Positions 24,749 through 31,653 of a stretch of 33,803 nt of DNA are shown here, piece by piece (the first letter of the stretch is position 1; each line of letters opens with the position of its first letter). This stretch comes from JAFARZ01 sp035651595. Lineage in GTDB: Bacteria; Actinomycetota; Actinomycetes; Streptosporangiales; Streptosporangiaceae. The stretch lies in assembly GCA_035651595.1 (NCBI GenBank), contig DASRFJ010000028.1, positions 1 to 33,803 of the forward strand, read 5' to 3'. A program made the position numbers and the translations under genes. The notes beneath the pieces were generated by a model. It saw only the letters and a list, made by a program, of their open reading frames with translations, made no database searches and was not told the DNA's origin.

Positions 24749-25510
24749 CTATGGCACCGCGGTCAAGATCCGGCCCGCGGGGTTAGCGGGGTCGGCGGGG
24801 TTAGCGGGGTCGGCGCTGCTGACGGGCAGGTCGGTGCCGCGGCGCCACCCGTCGTAACCGAGCACATCGGCGAGGTGCTGCTCCACCAGCGGCGTGACTT
24901 CGGCGACCGTGACCGGCCGGCCCGCCTCGGCGGACAGCGTGGTCACGGACGCGTCCCGGATGCCGCACGGGACGATGCGGTCGAACCAGGACAGGTCGCA
25001 GTCGCAGTTCAGCGCGAACCCGTGCATGGTCGCGCCGCGGGCCACGCGGGCGCCGATCGCACCCACCTTGCGGTCCTGGACGAGTGCGCCATCGGCCGGC
25101 CGCCTGCCGCCGCGGATCCAGGCGCCGCTGCGCCCGTCGACCCGGTCCGCCACTACGCCGAACTCCGCGCACGTGCGGATCAGGGCCTCCTCGAGCGCAC
25201 GGACGTACGCGACCACGTCGAGCGGCTGGCGCAGCTTGATGATCGGGTAACCGGTGAGCTGGCCGGGTCCGTGCCAGGTGATCTTGCCGCCCCGGTCCAC
25301 GTCCACGACCGGTGCTCCTGGGTCGCCGAACGGGCGGTCCGAGGCCGCGGTTCGTTTTCCGGCGGTATACACCGGCTCATGCTCCATTAGCAGGCAGCTG
25401 TCCCGCACCTCGTCCGCCACGCGTCGAGCGTGGATCTTTCGCTGCAGATCCCAGGCGGACCGGTACTCGACGGGGGAGGGGCCAAGCCCCAGGTACACGA
25501 GCTCGCTCAC
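24749..25510 (-). CDS. lipB: Octanoyltransferase
   Basis: Moves octanoyl from acyl carrier protein to lipoate-dependent proteins, supplying LipA. From GTG 25510 it has 253 residues. The motifs are DRGGKITWHGPGQLTGYP (72-89), the catalytic Lys148 (DRKVGAIGARV) and Cys182 (IVPCGIRD). The region before the lysine has an extra loop (SGAWIRGG) usual in actinobacteria. The tail after about residue 232 is a low-complexity ADPANPADPANP made by an 18-bp tandem repeat (about 24778-24816). The start is set by TAAGCT seven bases upstream; a frame extending to 25687 has a basic, non-conserved N-terminus and is rejected. Confidence 0.95.
   Translation of the reverse strand: MSELVYLGLGPSPVEYRSAWDLQRKIHARRVADEVRDSCLLMEHEPVYTAGKRTAASDRPFGDPGAPVVDVDRGGKITWHGPGQLTGYPIIKLRQPLDVVAYVRALEEALIRTCAEFGVVADRVDGRSGAWIRGGRRPADGALVQDRKVGAIGARVARGATMHGFALNCDCDLSWFDRIVPCGIRDASVTTLSAEAGRPVTVAEVTPLVEQHLADVLGYDGWRRGTDLPVSSADPANPADPANPAGRILTAVP
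24778..24816. repeat. 18-bp tandem repeat in the 3' end of lipB
   Basis: The unit GGCGGGGTTAGCGGGGTC (plus strand) occurs about twice and encodes the repeated DPANPA tail of LipB. It resembles the repeat at the end of the first ECF41 sigma gene (shared core GCCGACCCCGC). Confidence 0.6.
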
Positions 25511-25517
25511 TTTGCCC

Positions 25518-25523
25518 AGCTTA
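25518..25523 (-). promoter_or_regulatory. -10 hexamer of lipB (leaderless)
   Basis: TAAGCT on the minus strand ends 7 bases before GTG 25510. Confidence 0.5.
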
Positions 25524-25733
25524 CGCCCGGCCGTCGCCCGGCCTGGCCGGCGTCGCCTTGGCCGGACCCGCGTGCCGTTCCGGGGCGCCGATCTCACGCT
25601 AAGTAATACGGCGCGGGCTGTTTGATTACATAGAGCGAGGTAGGCGCGGGTGCTTCCGTTGAGGGCCGACGCGATGACCTCGCTCATGAGCGCCCATTCG
25701 TCCCTTATGCCCTATGTGCCGCGCAGTTTATCG

Positions 25734-25807
25734 TGTCAGAAAAGTGCTTCATGGTAGATAAGGTGCCAGATCCGCACCCTTTTCTAACACGAAGCACTTT
25801 TTTGACA
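25734..25807. repeat. 74-nt AT-rich near-palindrome
   Basis: The left arm TGTCAGAAAAGTGCTTCATG continuing through GTAGATAAGGTGC pairs with the right arm ending GAAGCACTTTTTTGACA, giving about 33 paired positions with few mismatches around a 7-base centre (cagatcc). Its base composition differs from the neighbouring DNA. It could be a MITE-like relic, fused insertion-sequence ends, or a strong RNA hairpin. Confidence 0.8.
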
Positions 25808-25928
25808 TAAGAGGAGCCCCTGTGGGCGCGTAGATCTCAATAGTCACTATGTGATCAATAGCGCGTGCGGCTTGCGGTGCACTTGGTGTCGATGAGATCA
25901 AGGATATCCATGAGGTTATCGGTGGCGC

Positions 25929-26073
25929 GGGCGGGATGCGGGGCGGGGTGGGATGCGGGGGTGGCGGCTCGCGACGGGATGCGGGGCGGTGCGGAGCGAG
26001 GGGGCGGTGGGCGGGTGCGGGGCGAGGCGGGTGGGTTTGAGGGGGGTTGGCGGGGGGCGGGCAGAATGGGAGG
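25929..26073 (+). repeat. G-rich tract with repeated GGGATGCGGGG
   Basis: The plus strand is almost free of C-runs and dense in runs of 3-6 G. GGGATGCGGGG occurs at 25933-25943, 25950-25960 and 25976-25986. Several stretches have four or more closely spaced G-runs and could fold into G-quadruplexes on the non-template strand of the next gene. Confidence 0.6.
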
Positions 26074-26714
26074 GTGATCGATGAGGGTGAGCTGCGGCGG
26101 ATGCCGGCGGAGGAGCGGCGCGAGCTGGCGCGGCTGCTGGCGCGGATCGAGTTGCCGCATCCGATGATGGACCCGAGACAGGCCCGGCGGCGGCGCGTGG
26201 GGCTCGTGGTGTTGACGGGGTGCTGTGTTTTCTTGGTCGCGTGGGTCGTGATCCTCGCGCTCAACCTGCCGATGCGGTTCAGTGCCACGCACTGGCGCGC
26301 GGTCTGGGTGGGACTGGACATCGCCGAACTGGCCGGGTTCGCCGCCACCGCGTGGGCGTCCTGGCATCAGCGGCAGGTGATCATCTTCTGCATGCTGTTC
26401 ACCGCCACGCTGCTGGTCTGCGACGCGTGGTTCGACGTGGTGCTCGACTACGGGACGCCGAACGCGCGGACGAGCGTGCTCTCGGCGGTGCTCGTCGAGC
26501 TGCCGCTGGCCTTCCTGCTGTTCGCCGGCGCCCGGCGGCTGATCCGGATCACGGTGGGCGCGGTGATGCGGCTGGAGGGCATCGCCGGGCCGGTGCCGCC
26601 GCTGTGGCGGATCCCGCTGTTCGCCGACGGGCTGGAGGAGGCGCTGCCAGCCAGGTTGCGGCAAACCGCACGGGGCAGGACACCGTCACAACCACGGGGG
26701 TTATCTCGTCTTGA
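26074..26714 (+). CDS. Four-helix membrane protein of unknown function, 3' end irregular
   Basis: From GTG 26074 a polar N-terminus (ELRRMPAEERRELARLLARIE) precedes four membrane segments at about 43-65, 75-95, 102-122 and 134-152. Then comes a conserved-looking cytosolic tail PVPPLWRIPLFADGLEEALPARLR ending near residue 196. I do not recognise a named family. After that the frame does not stop: it runs on through the next gene out of phase to 27714. A TGA at 26712-26714 would end it if one extra G were present in the G5 run at 26696-26700. The end given here assumes that stop. The start has CAGAAT six bases upstream. The 3' end also contains the ECF41 promoter. Confidence 0.6.
26684..26710 (+). 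promoter_or_regulatory. ECF41-type promoter P1 in front of the first sigma gene
   Basis: CGTCACA (26684-26690), exactly 16 bases, then CGTC (26707-26710). The known ECF41 consensus is TGTCACA-n16-CGTC; only the first -35 base differs. The ATG at 26720 is 9 bases after the -10, so the message is leaderless or nearly so, and the TTG at 26711 is too close to be the start. Indicates autoregulation. Confidence 0.75.
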
Positions 26715-26719
26715 GTGGC

Positions 26720-27679
26720 ATGGACGACCACGAATACGCGGAATACCGGCCGCTGATGTTCTCGATCGCCTACCGGATGACCGGCAGCGTCGGCGACGCC
26801 GAGGACATCGTCCAGGAGGCCTTCCTGCGGGCCGACGCCGCACCGCACGCGGACAAGCCCAAGGCCTACCTGGCCACGATCACGACCCGGCTGGCCATCG
26901 ACCACCTGCGTTCGGCGCGGGTGCGCCGCGAGTCGTATGTGGGTACCTGGCTGCCGGAGCCGCTGCTCACCGACGAAGCTCCTGGCCCGGCCGAGCACGC
27001 GGAGATGTCCGATTCGCTGTCGATGGCATTCCTCGTGCTGCTGGAGAGCCTGTCGCCGGCCGAGCGCGCGGTGTTCTTGCTGCGCGAAGTGTTCGGCTAC
27101 GGGTATGCGGACATCGCCGCGGCCACCGGGAAGACCCAGGCCGCGTGCAGGCAGCTGTTCACCAGGGCCCGGCGCGCAATCGACGAGGGCAAGCCCAGGT
27201 TCGACACCACGCGAGCCGACGCCGAGGAGCTGACCAGCGTCTTCCTCGACGCGGCGAACGGCGGGGACCTCACCGCGCTGATCGGGCGGCTGGCGCCCGA
27301 CGTCGCGTTCTACGGCGACAGCGGCGGCAAGGGCGAGACCACGTTTATCGCTCCGGTCTTCGGCCGCGAGCGGGTGATGCGCATCATCGGCGCCCAGCTC
27401 GCCCGCGTCATCAAGGCCGGCGCCGCGCTGAGCCCCGCCACGCTCAACGGACAGGCCGGCTTCCTGGTCTACGACGCGGACGGCGGGCTCGTCGTCGCGT
27501 GCGTGTTCGACATCGTGGAGCGCCAGGTCCAGGCCATCAGGACGGTCGCCAACCCGGACAAGCTGCGTCATCTCGGGCCCATCTCGCAGACCTGGCATCT
27601 GCGCGCCGACCCGCAAGCCCCGTCGGCACCGCCGACCCCGCCAGCCCCGTCGGCACCGCCGACCCCGCCAGCACAGTGA
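26720..27679 (+). CDS. ECF41-group sigma factor with fused C-terminal regulatory domain (copy A)
   Basis: A 319-residue alternative sigma factor. Region 2 (about 9-75) has RPLMFSIAYRMTGSVGDAED, and region 4 (about 100-155) has LSPAERAVFLLREVFGYGYADIAAATG. The linker WLPEP (77-81) and a SnoaL-like domain (about 165-285) with DSGGK (200-204) and NPDKL (278-282) identify group ECF41, in which this fused domain replaces an anti-sigma factor. DGGGK, the usual form, is changed to DSGGK. The last 20 residues are a SAPPTPPAP repeat from a 27-bp duplication. It has its own ECF41-type promoter and lies 76 bp before the epimerase gene. Confidence 0.92.
   Translation: MDDHEYAEYRPLMFSIAYRMTGSVGDAEDIVQEAFLRADAAPHADKPKAYLATITTRLAIDHLRSARVRRESYVGTWLPEPLLTDEAPGPAEHAEMSDSLSMAFLVLLESLSPAERAVFLLREVFGYGYADIAAATGKTQAACRQLFTRARRAIDEGKPRFDTTRADAEELTSVFLDAANGGDLTALIGRLAPDVAFYGDSGGKGETTFIAPVFGRERVMRIIGAQLARVIKAGAALSPATLNGQAGFLVYDADGGLVVACVFDIVERQVQAIRTVANPDKLRHLGPISQTWHLRADPQAPSAPPTPPAPSAPPTPPAQ
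27616..27669 (+). repeat. 27-bp tandem repeat at the 3' end of sigma gene A
   Basis: Two exact in-frame copies of a 27-bp unit beginning AGCCCCGTCGGCACC, plus the start of a third, encode SAPPTPPAP twice at the C-terminus. Confidence 0.85.
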
Positions 27680-27698
27680 CGCACGGCACAGCGGAGGG

Positions 27699-27725
27699 TG
27701 TCACAACCGGCTGAGCTGCGTGGTC
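27699..27725 (+). promoter_or_regulatory. ECF41-type promoter P2 in front of the epimerase gene
   Basis: TGTCACA (27699-27705), 16 bases, then GGTC (27722-27725); one base differs from the CGTC consensus. It lies 30 bp before the epimerase ATG, the usual ECF41 target position. Confidence 0.7.
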
Positions 27726-27755
27726 TTAGCGGACGGAACAGCGAAGGGGACGGAA

Positions 27756-28679
27756 ATGCGAATCTTTGTCGCGGGGGCGACCGGGGCCGTCGGCCAGCAC
27801 CTCGTCCCCGGCCTCATCGCAGCCGGCCACGATGTCACCGCCACCACCAGGTCACCGGACAAGGCAGCGCGGCTGAGGGACCAGGGCGCGACGCCCGTCG
27901 TGGTGGACGGCCTGGACCGCCCGGGCCTGCTCGCGGCCGTCAAGGCCGCCCAGCCGGACGCGATCGTCCACCAGATGACGTCGCTGGCCAGCATGAAGAG
28001 CTTCCGCAAGTTCGACGCGGAGTTCGCCACCACCAACGAGCTGCGCACCAAGGGCACCGACTACCTGCTGGAAGCCGCCGCGGACAATCACGTCGGCCGG
28101 TTCATCGCGCAGAGCTACATCGGCTGGAACAACCCCCGGACCGGCGGCCTGATCAAAACCGAGGAGGACGGCCTCGATCCCGATCCGCTGCCGATGACCG
28201 TGCGGAGCATGGCGGCGATCAGGCACGTCGAGCAGAGCGTCCCGGCGGCCGGCGGGGTCGTGCTGCGGTACGGCAGCTTCTACGGGCCCGGCGCGTCCGC
28301 GATGATGCTCGACGCGGTCCGCAGGCGGCGGTTCCCGGTCATCGGCAGCGGTGCCGGGGTATGGTCGTTTAGCGAGATCACCGACGCCGCTGCCGCCGCG
28401 ATCGCGGCGCTGCACGCGGGAAGCCCGGGGGTGTACAACGTGGTGGACGACGACCCCGCGCCAGTGGCGGTATGGGTCCCCTACCTGGCCGAGTGCCTGG
28501 AGGTCAAGCCGCCGATGCACCTGCCGGTGTGGCTGGGCCGGCTGGCCGGCGGCGACATGGTCGTCGCGCAGATGACGCAGGTTCGCGGCTCGGCCAACGA
28601 CAAGGCCAAGCGCGAGCTTGACTGGAAGCCGAAGTACTCCTCCTGGCGAGACGGTTTCCCGGTGTGGGTGCGGGCGTGA
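27756..28679 (+). CDS. NAD(P)-dependent epimerase/dehydratase family protein (ECF41 target)
   Basis: A 307-residue extended short-chain dehydrogenase-type protein. The Rossmann glycine motif is VAGATGAVGQHLVPGL (5-20), followed by the strand TPVVVDGLDRPGL and AIVHQMTSLAS, and the late VLRYGSFYGPGA motif that in this family follows the substrate site. The usual YxxxK pair is not obvious (QSYIGWNN in its place), so chemistry is uncertain. ECF41 sigma genes are commonly linked to a carboxymuconolactone decarboxylase, oxidoreductase or epimerase; this is such a partner. ATG 27756 has AAGGGGA at good distance. Its stop overlaps the second sigma gene (GTGA). Confidence 0.88.
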   Translation: MRIFVAGATGAVGQHLVPGLIAAGHDVTATTRSPDKAARLRDQGATPVVVDGLDRPGLLAAVKAAQPDAIVHQMTSLASMKSFRKFDAEFATTNELRTKGTDYLLEAAADNHVGRFIAQSYIGWNNPRTGGLIKTEEDGLDPDPLPMTVRSMAAIRHVEQSVPAAGGVVLRYGSFYGPGASAMMLDAVRRRRFPVIGSGAGVWSFSEITDAAAAAIAALHAGSPGVYNVVDDDPAPVAVWVPYLAECLEVKPPMHLPVWLGRLAGGDMVVAQMTQVRGSANDKAKRELDWKPKYSSWRDGFPVWVRA

Positions 28680-29608
28680 CCGGATTGACCGAGGACCTCA
28701 CCCCGTACCTGGAGTCCAGGCCGCTGATGTTCTCCATCGCGTACCGGATGACCGGGAGCGTCAGCGACGCCGAGGACATCGTCCAGGAGGCGTTCCTTAA
28801 GCTGACCCGGGCGCTGAAGGACGGCACGGTCATCGAGTCGCCGAAGGCGTTCCTCGCCACGGTCACCACCCGGCTGGCGATCTCGCACCAGGCCTCTGCC
28901 CGGGTGCGCCGGGAGTCCTACGTCGGACCCTGGCTGCCCGAGCCGCTGGTGCAGAACGCGGCGAGTGCCGAGCCGGACCCGGCCGAGCACGCCGAGCTGT
29001 CGGACTCCCTGTCCATGGCGTTCCTGGTGCTGCTGGAAAGCCTGTCGCCGGCCGAGCGCGCGGTGTTCCTGCTGCGCGAGGTGTTCGGCTACGACTACGC
29101 CGAGATCGCCAGCATCACCGGCAAGTCCGAGGCCAACTGCCGGCAGATCTTCGGCCGGGCGCGGCGGCGGGTAGATGAGGGGCGGCAGACCCGGTTCGAG
29201 GCGTCCCGGGCGGAAAGCGAGGAGGTGGCCAGGCGCTTCTTCACCGCGATCGAGGGTGGCGACCTCGCCGGCCTGCTCCAGGTGCTGGCCCCCGACGTGG
29301 TCGCGATCGGCGACGGAGGCGGGAAGGCATGGGCACTGACCGAGCCGCTGCGCGATCACCTCCGGGTGGCCCGGTTCTGGCTCGGCCTGGCCCGGCGGGG
29401 CGACCACGAAGGCGTCATCCTGGAACCGACCTGGGTCAATGACGAGCCGGGTGTGATCTTGCGTGACCCGGTGAACCGGGTCATCGCGGTGGTCGCGCTG
29501 GACATCGCCGACGGCAAGGTGCGGGCCATCAGGTCCGTGATCAACCCGGACAAGCTCGGCCATCTCGGCCCGGTCTCGGAAGTGGCACTGCGCGCCCCCA
29601 AGTCTTAA
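28676..29608 (+). CDS. ECF41-group sigma factor with fused C-terminal regulatory domain (copy B)
   Basis: A 310-residue paralogue of copy A with region 2 (RPLMFSIAYRMTGSVSDAED), region 4 (LSPAERAVFLLREVFGYDYAEIASITG), linker WLPEP (86-90), and a SnoaL-like domain with the canonical DGGGK (213-217) and NPDKL (290-294). It has no Pro-rich tail. GTG 28676 overlaps the epimerase stop by four bases, so translation should be coupled; GTG at 28664 is a less likely start. No separate ECF41-type promoter is seen, so it would depend on P2 and could close a positive loop. Its TAA stop lies inside the -10 of the dioxygenase gene. Confidence 0.92.
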   Translation: MTGLTEDLTPYLESRPLMFSIAYRMTGSVSDAEDIVQEAFLKLTRALKDGTVIESPKAFLATVTTRLAISHQASARVRRESYVGPWLPEPLVQNAASAEPDPAEHAELSDSLSMAFLVLLESLSPAERAVFLLREVFGYDYAEIASITGKSEANCRQIFGRARRRVDEGRQTRFEASRAESEEVARRFFTAIEGGDLAGLLQVLAPDVVAIGDGGGKAWALTEPLRDHLRVARFWLGLARRGDHEGVILEPTWVNDEPGVILRDPVNRVIAVVALDIADGKVRAIRSVINPDKLGHLGPVSEVALRAPKS

Positions 29609-29611
29609 CCT
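29606..29611 (+). promoter_or_regulatory. -10 hexamer of the dioxygenase gene (leaderless)
   Basis: TAACCT is followed by 7 bases and the ATG at 29619. Its first three bases are the stop codon of sigma gene B, so the dioxygenase has its own start separate from the ECF41 operon. Confidence 0.5.
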
Positions 29612-29618
29612 GTCCGGC

Positions 29619-30470
29619 ATGGCCAGCGATCTGGAAGACACCGCGCTCGAGGATGCCGTGCTCGCCAGCCTCGAGCGAACACCGGGTCCGCGGCTGCGCG
29701 AGCTGCTGACCGGCCTGGTGCGGCACCTGCACGCCTTCGTCAGGGAAACCGAACCGACGCTCGCCGAGTGGGAGTACGCGATCGATTTCCTCACCAGGAC
29801 CGGGCAGAAATGCGACGACGAGCGCCAGGAATTCATCCTGCTGTCCGACGTGCTGGGCATTTCCATGCTGGTGGAGACGATCAACAGCGGTAAGACCGGG
29901 ACCGAGTCCACCGTGCTCGGCCCGTTTCACGTCGTCGAGTCGCCGCCGCGAGAGCTTGGCGACAGCATCGACTTCGTCGGGACCGGCCCGCCATGCGTGG
30001 TCCGCGGGCACGTCCGAGACACCAGCGGCGCGCCCCTCCCCGGCGCCACGCTGGACGTCTGGCAGGCCAACGATCAGGGGTTTTACGACGTCCAGCAGCC
30101 GGACACGCAGCCAAGGGCCAACGGCCGCGGCCTGTTCACGGCGGATGCGGACGGCGCGTACTGGTTCCGCACGATCGTGCCGAGCCACTACCCGATCCCC
30201 ACAGACGGGCCGGTCGGGGACCTGCTGACCGCCACCAGGCGCCATCCCTACCGCCCGGCGCACATCCACTTCATCGTGAGCGCCCCCGGTCATCGCACGC
30301 TGACCACGCACATTTTCGTGGCGGGCAGCCAGTACATCGAATCCGACGCGGTATTCGCGGTAAAGCAAAGCCTCATCGCCAGCTTTACGCCCACCGACGA
30401 TCCGGAGCTGGCAGCCCGGTATGAAGTAGCTAGGCCGTTCTGCCTGACTGATTTTGATTTTGTGTTGTGA
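29619..30470 (+). CDS. Intradiol ring-cleavage dioxygenase (hydroxyquinol/catechol 1,2-type)
   Basis: A 283-residue non-haem Fe(III) enzyme that opens catechol-type rings between the two hydroxyls. The N-terminal helical dimerisation region (about 1-95) and the beta-sandwich domain are both present. Iron ligands are Tyr156 (GFYDVQ), Tyr191 (SHYPIP), His215 and His217 (RPAHIHF), with the family spacing. LGPFHV and GTESTVLGP are typical of catechol and hydroxyquinol dioxygenases; which substrate is used cannot be told. No other ring-degradation gene is in the window, which is unusual. Its stop overlaps the start of the membrane-protein gene by four bases (GTGA). Confidence 0.9.
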   Translation: MASDLEDTALEDAVLASLERTPGPRLRELLTGLVRHLHAFVRETEPTLAEWEYAIDFLTRTGQKCDDERQEFILLSDVLGISMLVETINSGKTGTESTVLGPFHVVESPPRELGDSIDFVGTGPPCVVRGHVRDTSGAPLPGATLDVWQANDQGFYDVQQPDTQPRANGRGLFTADADGAYWFRTIVPSHYPIPTDGPVGDLLTATRRHPYRPAHIHFIVSAPGHRTLTTHIFVAGSQYIESDAVFAVKQSLIASFTPTDDPELAARYEVARPFCLTDFDFVL

Positions 30471-31642
30471 GTGCTGATCCGCCGCGGTGGGTCGAGGCGG
30501 CGCGGGGAACCCGCTGGTATGGCCTGCCGTGGCATTATCTGCTGCTCGCGGCCTGGGCGGCGAAGTGGTTCCAGGTGATGGCCACGCCGGCGAGCGGCGG
30601 GGCGTCCTGGCACCTGTTCACCGAGGCCGGGCGGCTGCTGTTCGGCATGCACCCGCGCGGGTTCGGTGACCCGGGCGGGCTGCGGCTGTTCGCCACGTAC
30701 CCGCGGTTCCAGTTCGGGCCGGTCACGCTCGTGGCGGCCGCGGTGCTGCGCAGGCTCGGGCCGGACCAGGGGCTGGTCGTCGCGCAGATCCTGATGATGG
30801 GCTGCGGCCTGCTGGTCATGGCGGTCGCGGAGCGCACGGCGCTGGCCGCGCGGCCGGATCTGGACCGGGAGCAGGTCCGGTGGACGGTGCTGGGCGCGGG
30901 CGCGGTATTCGTCCCGGTATGGTCGATCCTCGCGGTCAGCTTCATGCACCTGGACGACGTGCTCGCGCTCGTGCTGGCCACGTTCGCGATCCGTGCGGTG
31001 GTGACCGGGCGGGCGGCCACGGCCGGCGTGCTGCTCGCGCTGTCGGCAGGGGCGAAGCCGTGGGCGTTCGGGTTCATGGCGCTCCTGCTGGCGTTGCGTG
31101 GGCCGTCCGATGAAGGCCGGGCGCTGCGCGGTGCCGCCTGGGCCGCCGGGGTCACCGTGCTGCTGTGGGCGCCGTTCGTTCTCGCCGACCCGGGCAGCGT
31201 GGCCGCGGCGAAATACGCGATCCCGAACGCTTACGATTCGGGGCTGCGGGCGCTCGGCGTCAACACCCCGTCGACGCCGCCGTGGGACCGGCCCGCGCAG
31301 ATCCTGATCGGCTTCGCGCTGTCGGCGGTCGCGGTGTGGCGGGGGAGATGGGCCGCCGTGCTGCTGATCTGCACCTCGGTCCGGGTCGCGCTTGACCCCA
31401 ACACCTACCCCTACTACAGCGCGGGGCTGGTGACCGGCGCCCTGATCTGGGACCTGATGGGGGCGCGCCGCCCGGTGCCGGCCTGGACGCTGGCCGCCGG
31501 CAGCATGTTCTGGGGCTGGACCGCGGTGAGCGGTGATCACGTGCTGGCCGGGGACATCCGGGTGGGCTTCGCCATCGCGGCCGCGGCGTACACGATCCTC
31601 GCCCCGTCCGCCGTCGAGGTTGGCCGCGGCGTCCCTGGGTAG
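30467..31642 (+). CDS. Polytopic membrane protein, possible GT-C-type glycosyltransferase
   Basis: A 391-residue protein with about ten hydrophobic segments (for example LLLAAWAAKWFQVM near 25-39, AQILMMGCGLLVMAV, DVLALVLATFAIRAVV, TVLLWAPFVLAD). Polar loops contain HLDDVLAL and DPNTYPYYSAGL. The pattern (one early polar loop, a PWAFG segment, late YPYYSAG) recalls polyprenol-phosphate-sugar-using transferases of the GT-C fold, but no diagnostic motif is certain. GTG 30467 overlaps the dioxygenase stop, and its own stop is 11 bases before the glycosyltransferase ATG, so the three form one unit. A role in assembling or exporting a surface glycan with the next gene is inferred. Confidence 0.65.
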   Translation: MSADPPRWVEAARGTRWYGLPWHYLLLAAWAAKWFQVMATPASGGASWHLFTEAGRLLFGMHPRGFGDPGGLRLFATYPRFQFGPVTLVAAAVLRRLGPDQGLVVAQILMMGCGLLVMAVAERTALAARPDLDREQVRWTVLGAGAVFVPVWSILAVSFMHLDDVLALVLATFAIRAVVTGRAATAGVLLALSAGAKPWAFGFMALLLALRGPSDEGRALRGAAWAAGVTVLLWAPFVLADPGSVAAAKYAIPNAYDSGLRALGVNTPSTPPWDRPAQILIGFALSAVAVWRGRWAAVLLICTSVRVALDPNTYPYYSAGLVTGALIWDLMGARRPVPAWTLAAGSMFWGWTAVSGDHVLAGDIRVGFAIAAAAYTILAPSAVEVGRGVPG

Positions 31643-31653
31643 TGGGGATCGTC

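Larger units (their letters stand above)
25511..26073. other. Gene-free stretch of 563 bp with palindrome and G-rich tract
   Basis: No convincing gene is seen on either strand. It contains the lipB -10 (25518-25523), an AT-richer part (about 25600-25900) with a 74-nt palindrome, and a G-rich plus strand from about 25929 to 26073 directly before the membrane-protein gene. Short minus-strand frames such as one ending ATDNLMDILDLIDTKC at about 25855 may be remnants of a lost gene. Confidence 0.6.

Noticed and set aside
25510..25687. Longer LipB start at 25687
   Set aside because: The added 59 residues are basic and unlike LipB; the TAAGCT -10 sits inside the extension at the leaderless distance from GTG 25510.
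25933..25986. GGGATGCGGGG repeats as a CRISPR or origin iteron array
   Set aside because: Units are too short and unevenly spaced, and no cas or replication gene is nearby.
26711..26719. TTG start for sigma copy A
   Set aside because: It directly follows the ECF41 -10 CGTC and would lie upstream of the transcription start; ATG 26720 fits better.
27616..27669. 27-bp repeats as a CRISPR array
   Set aside because: Units are directly adjacent without spacers and are in frame in a coding region.
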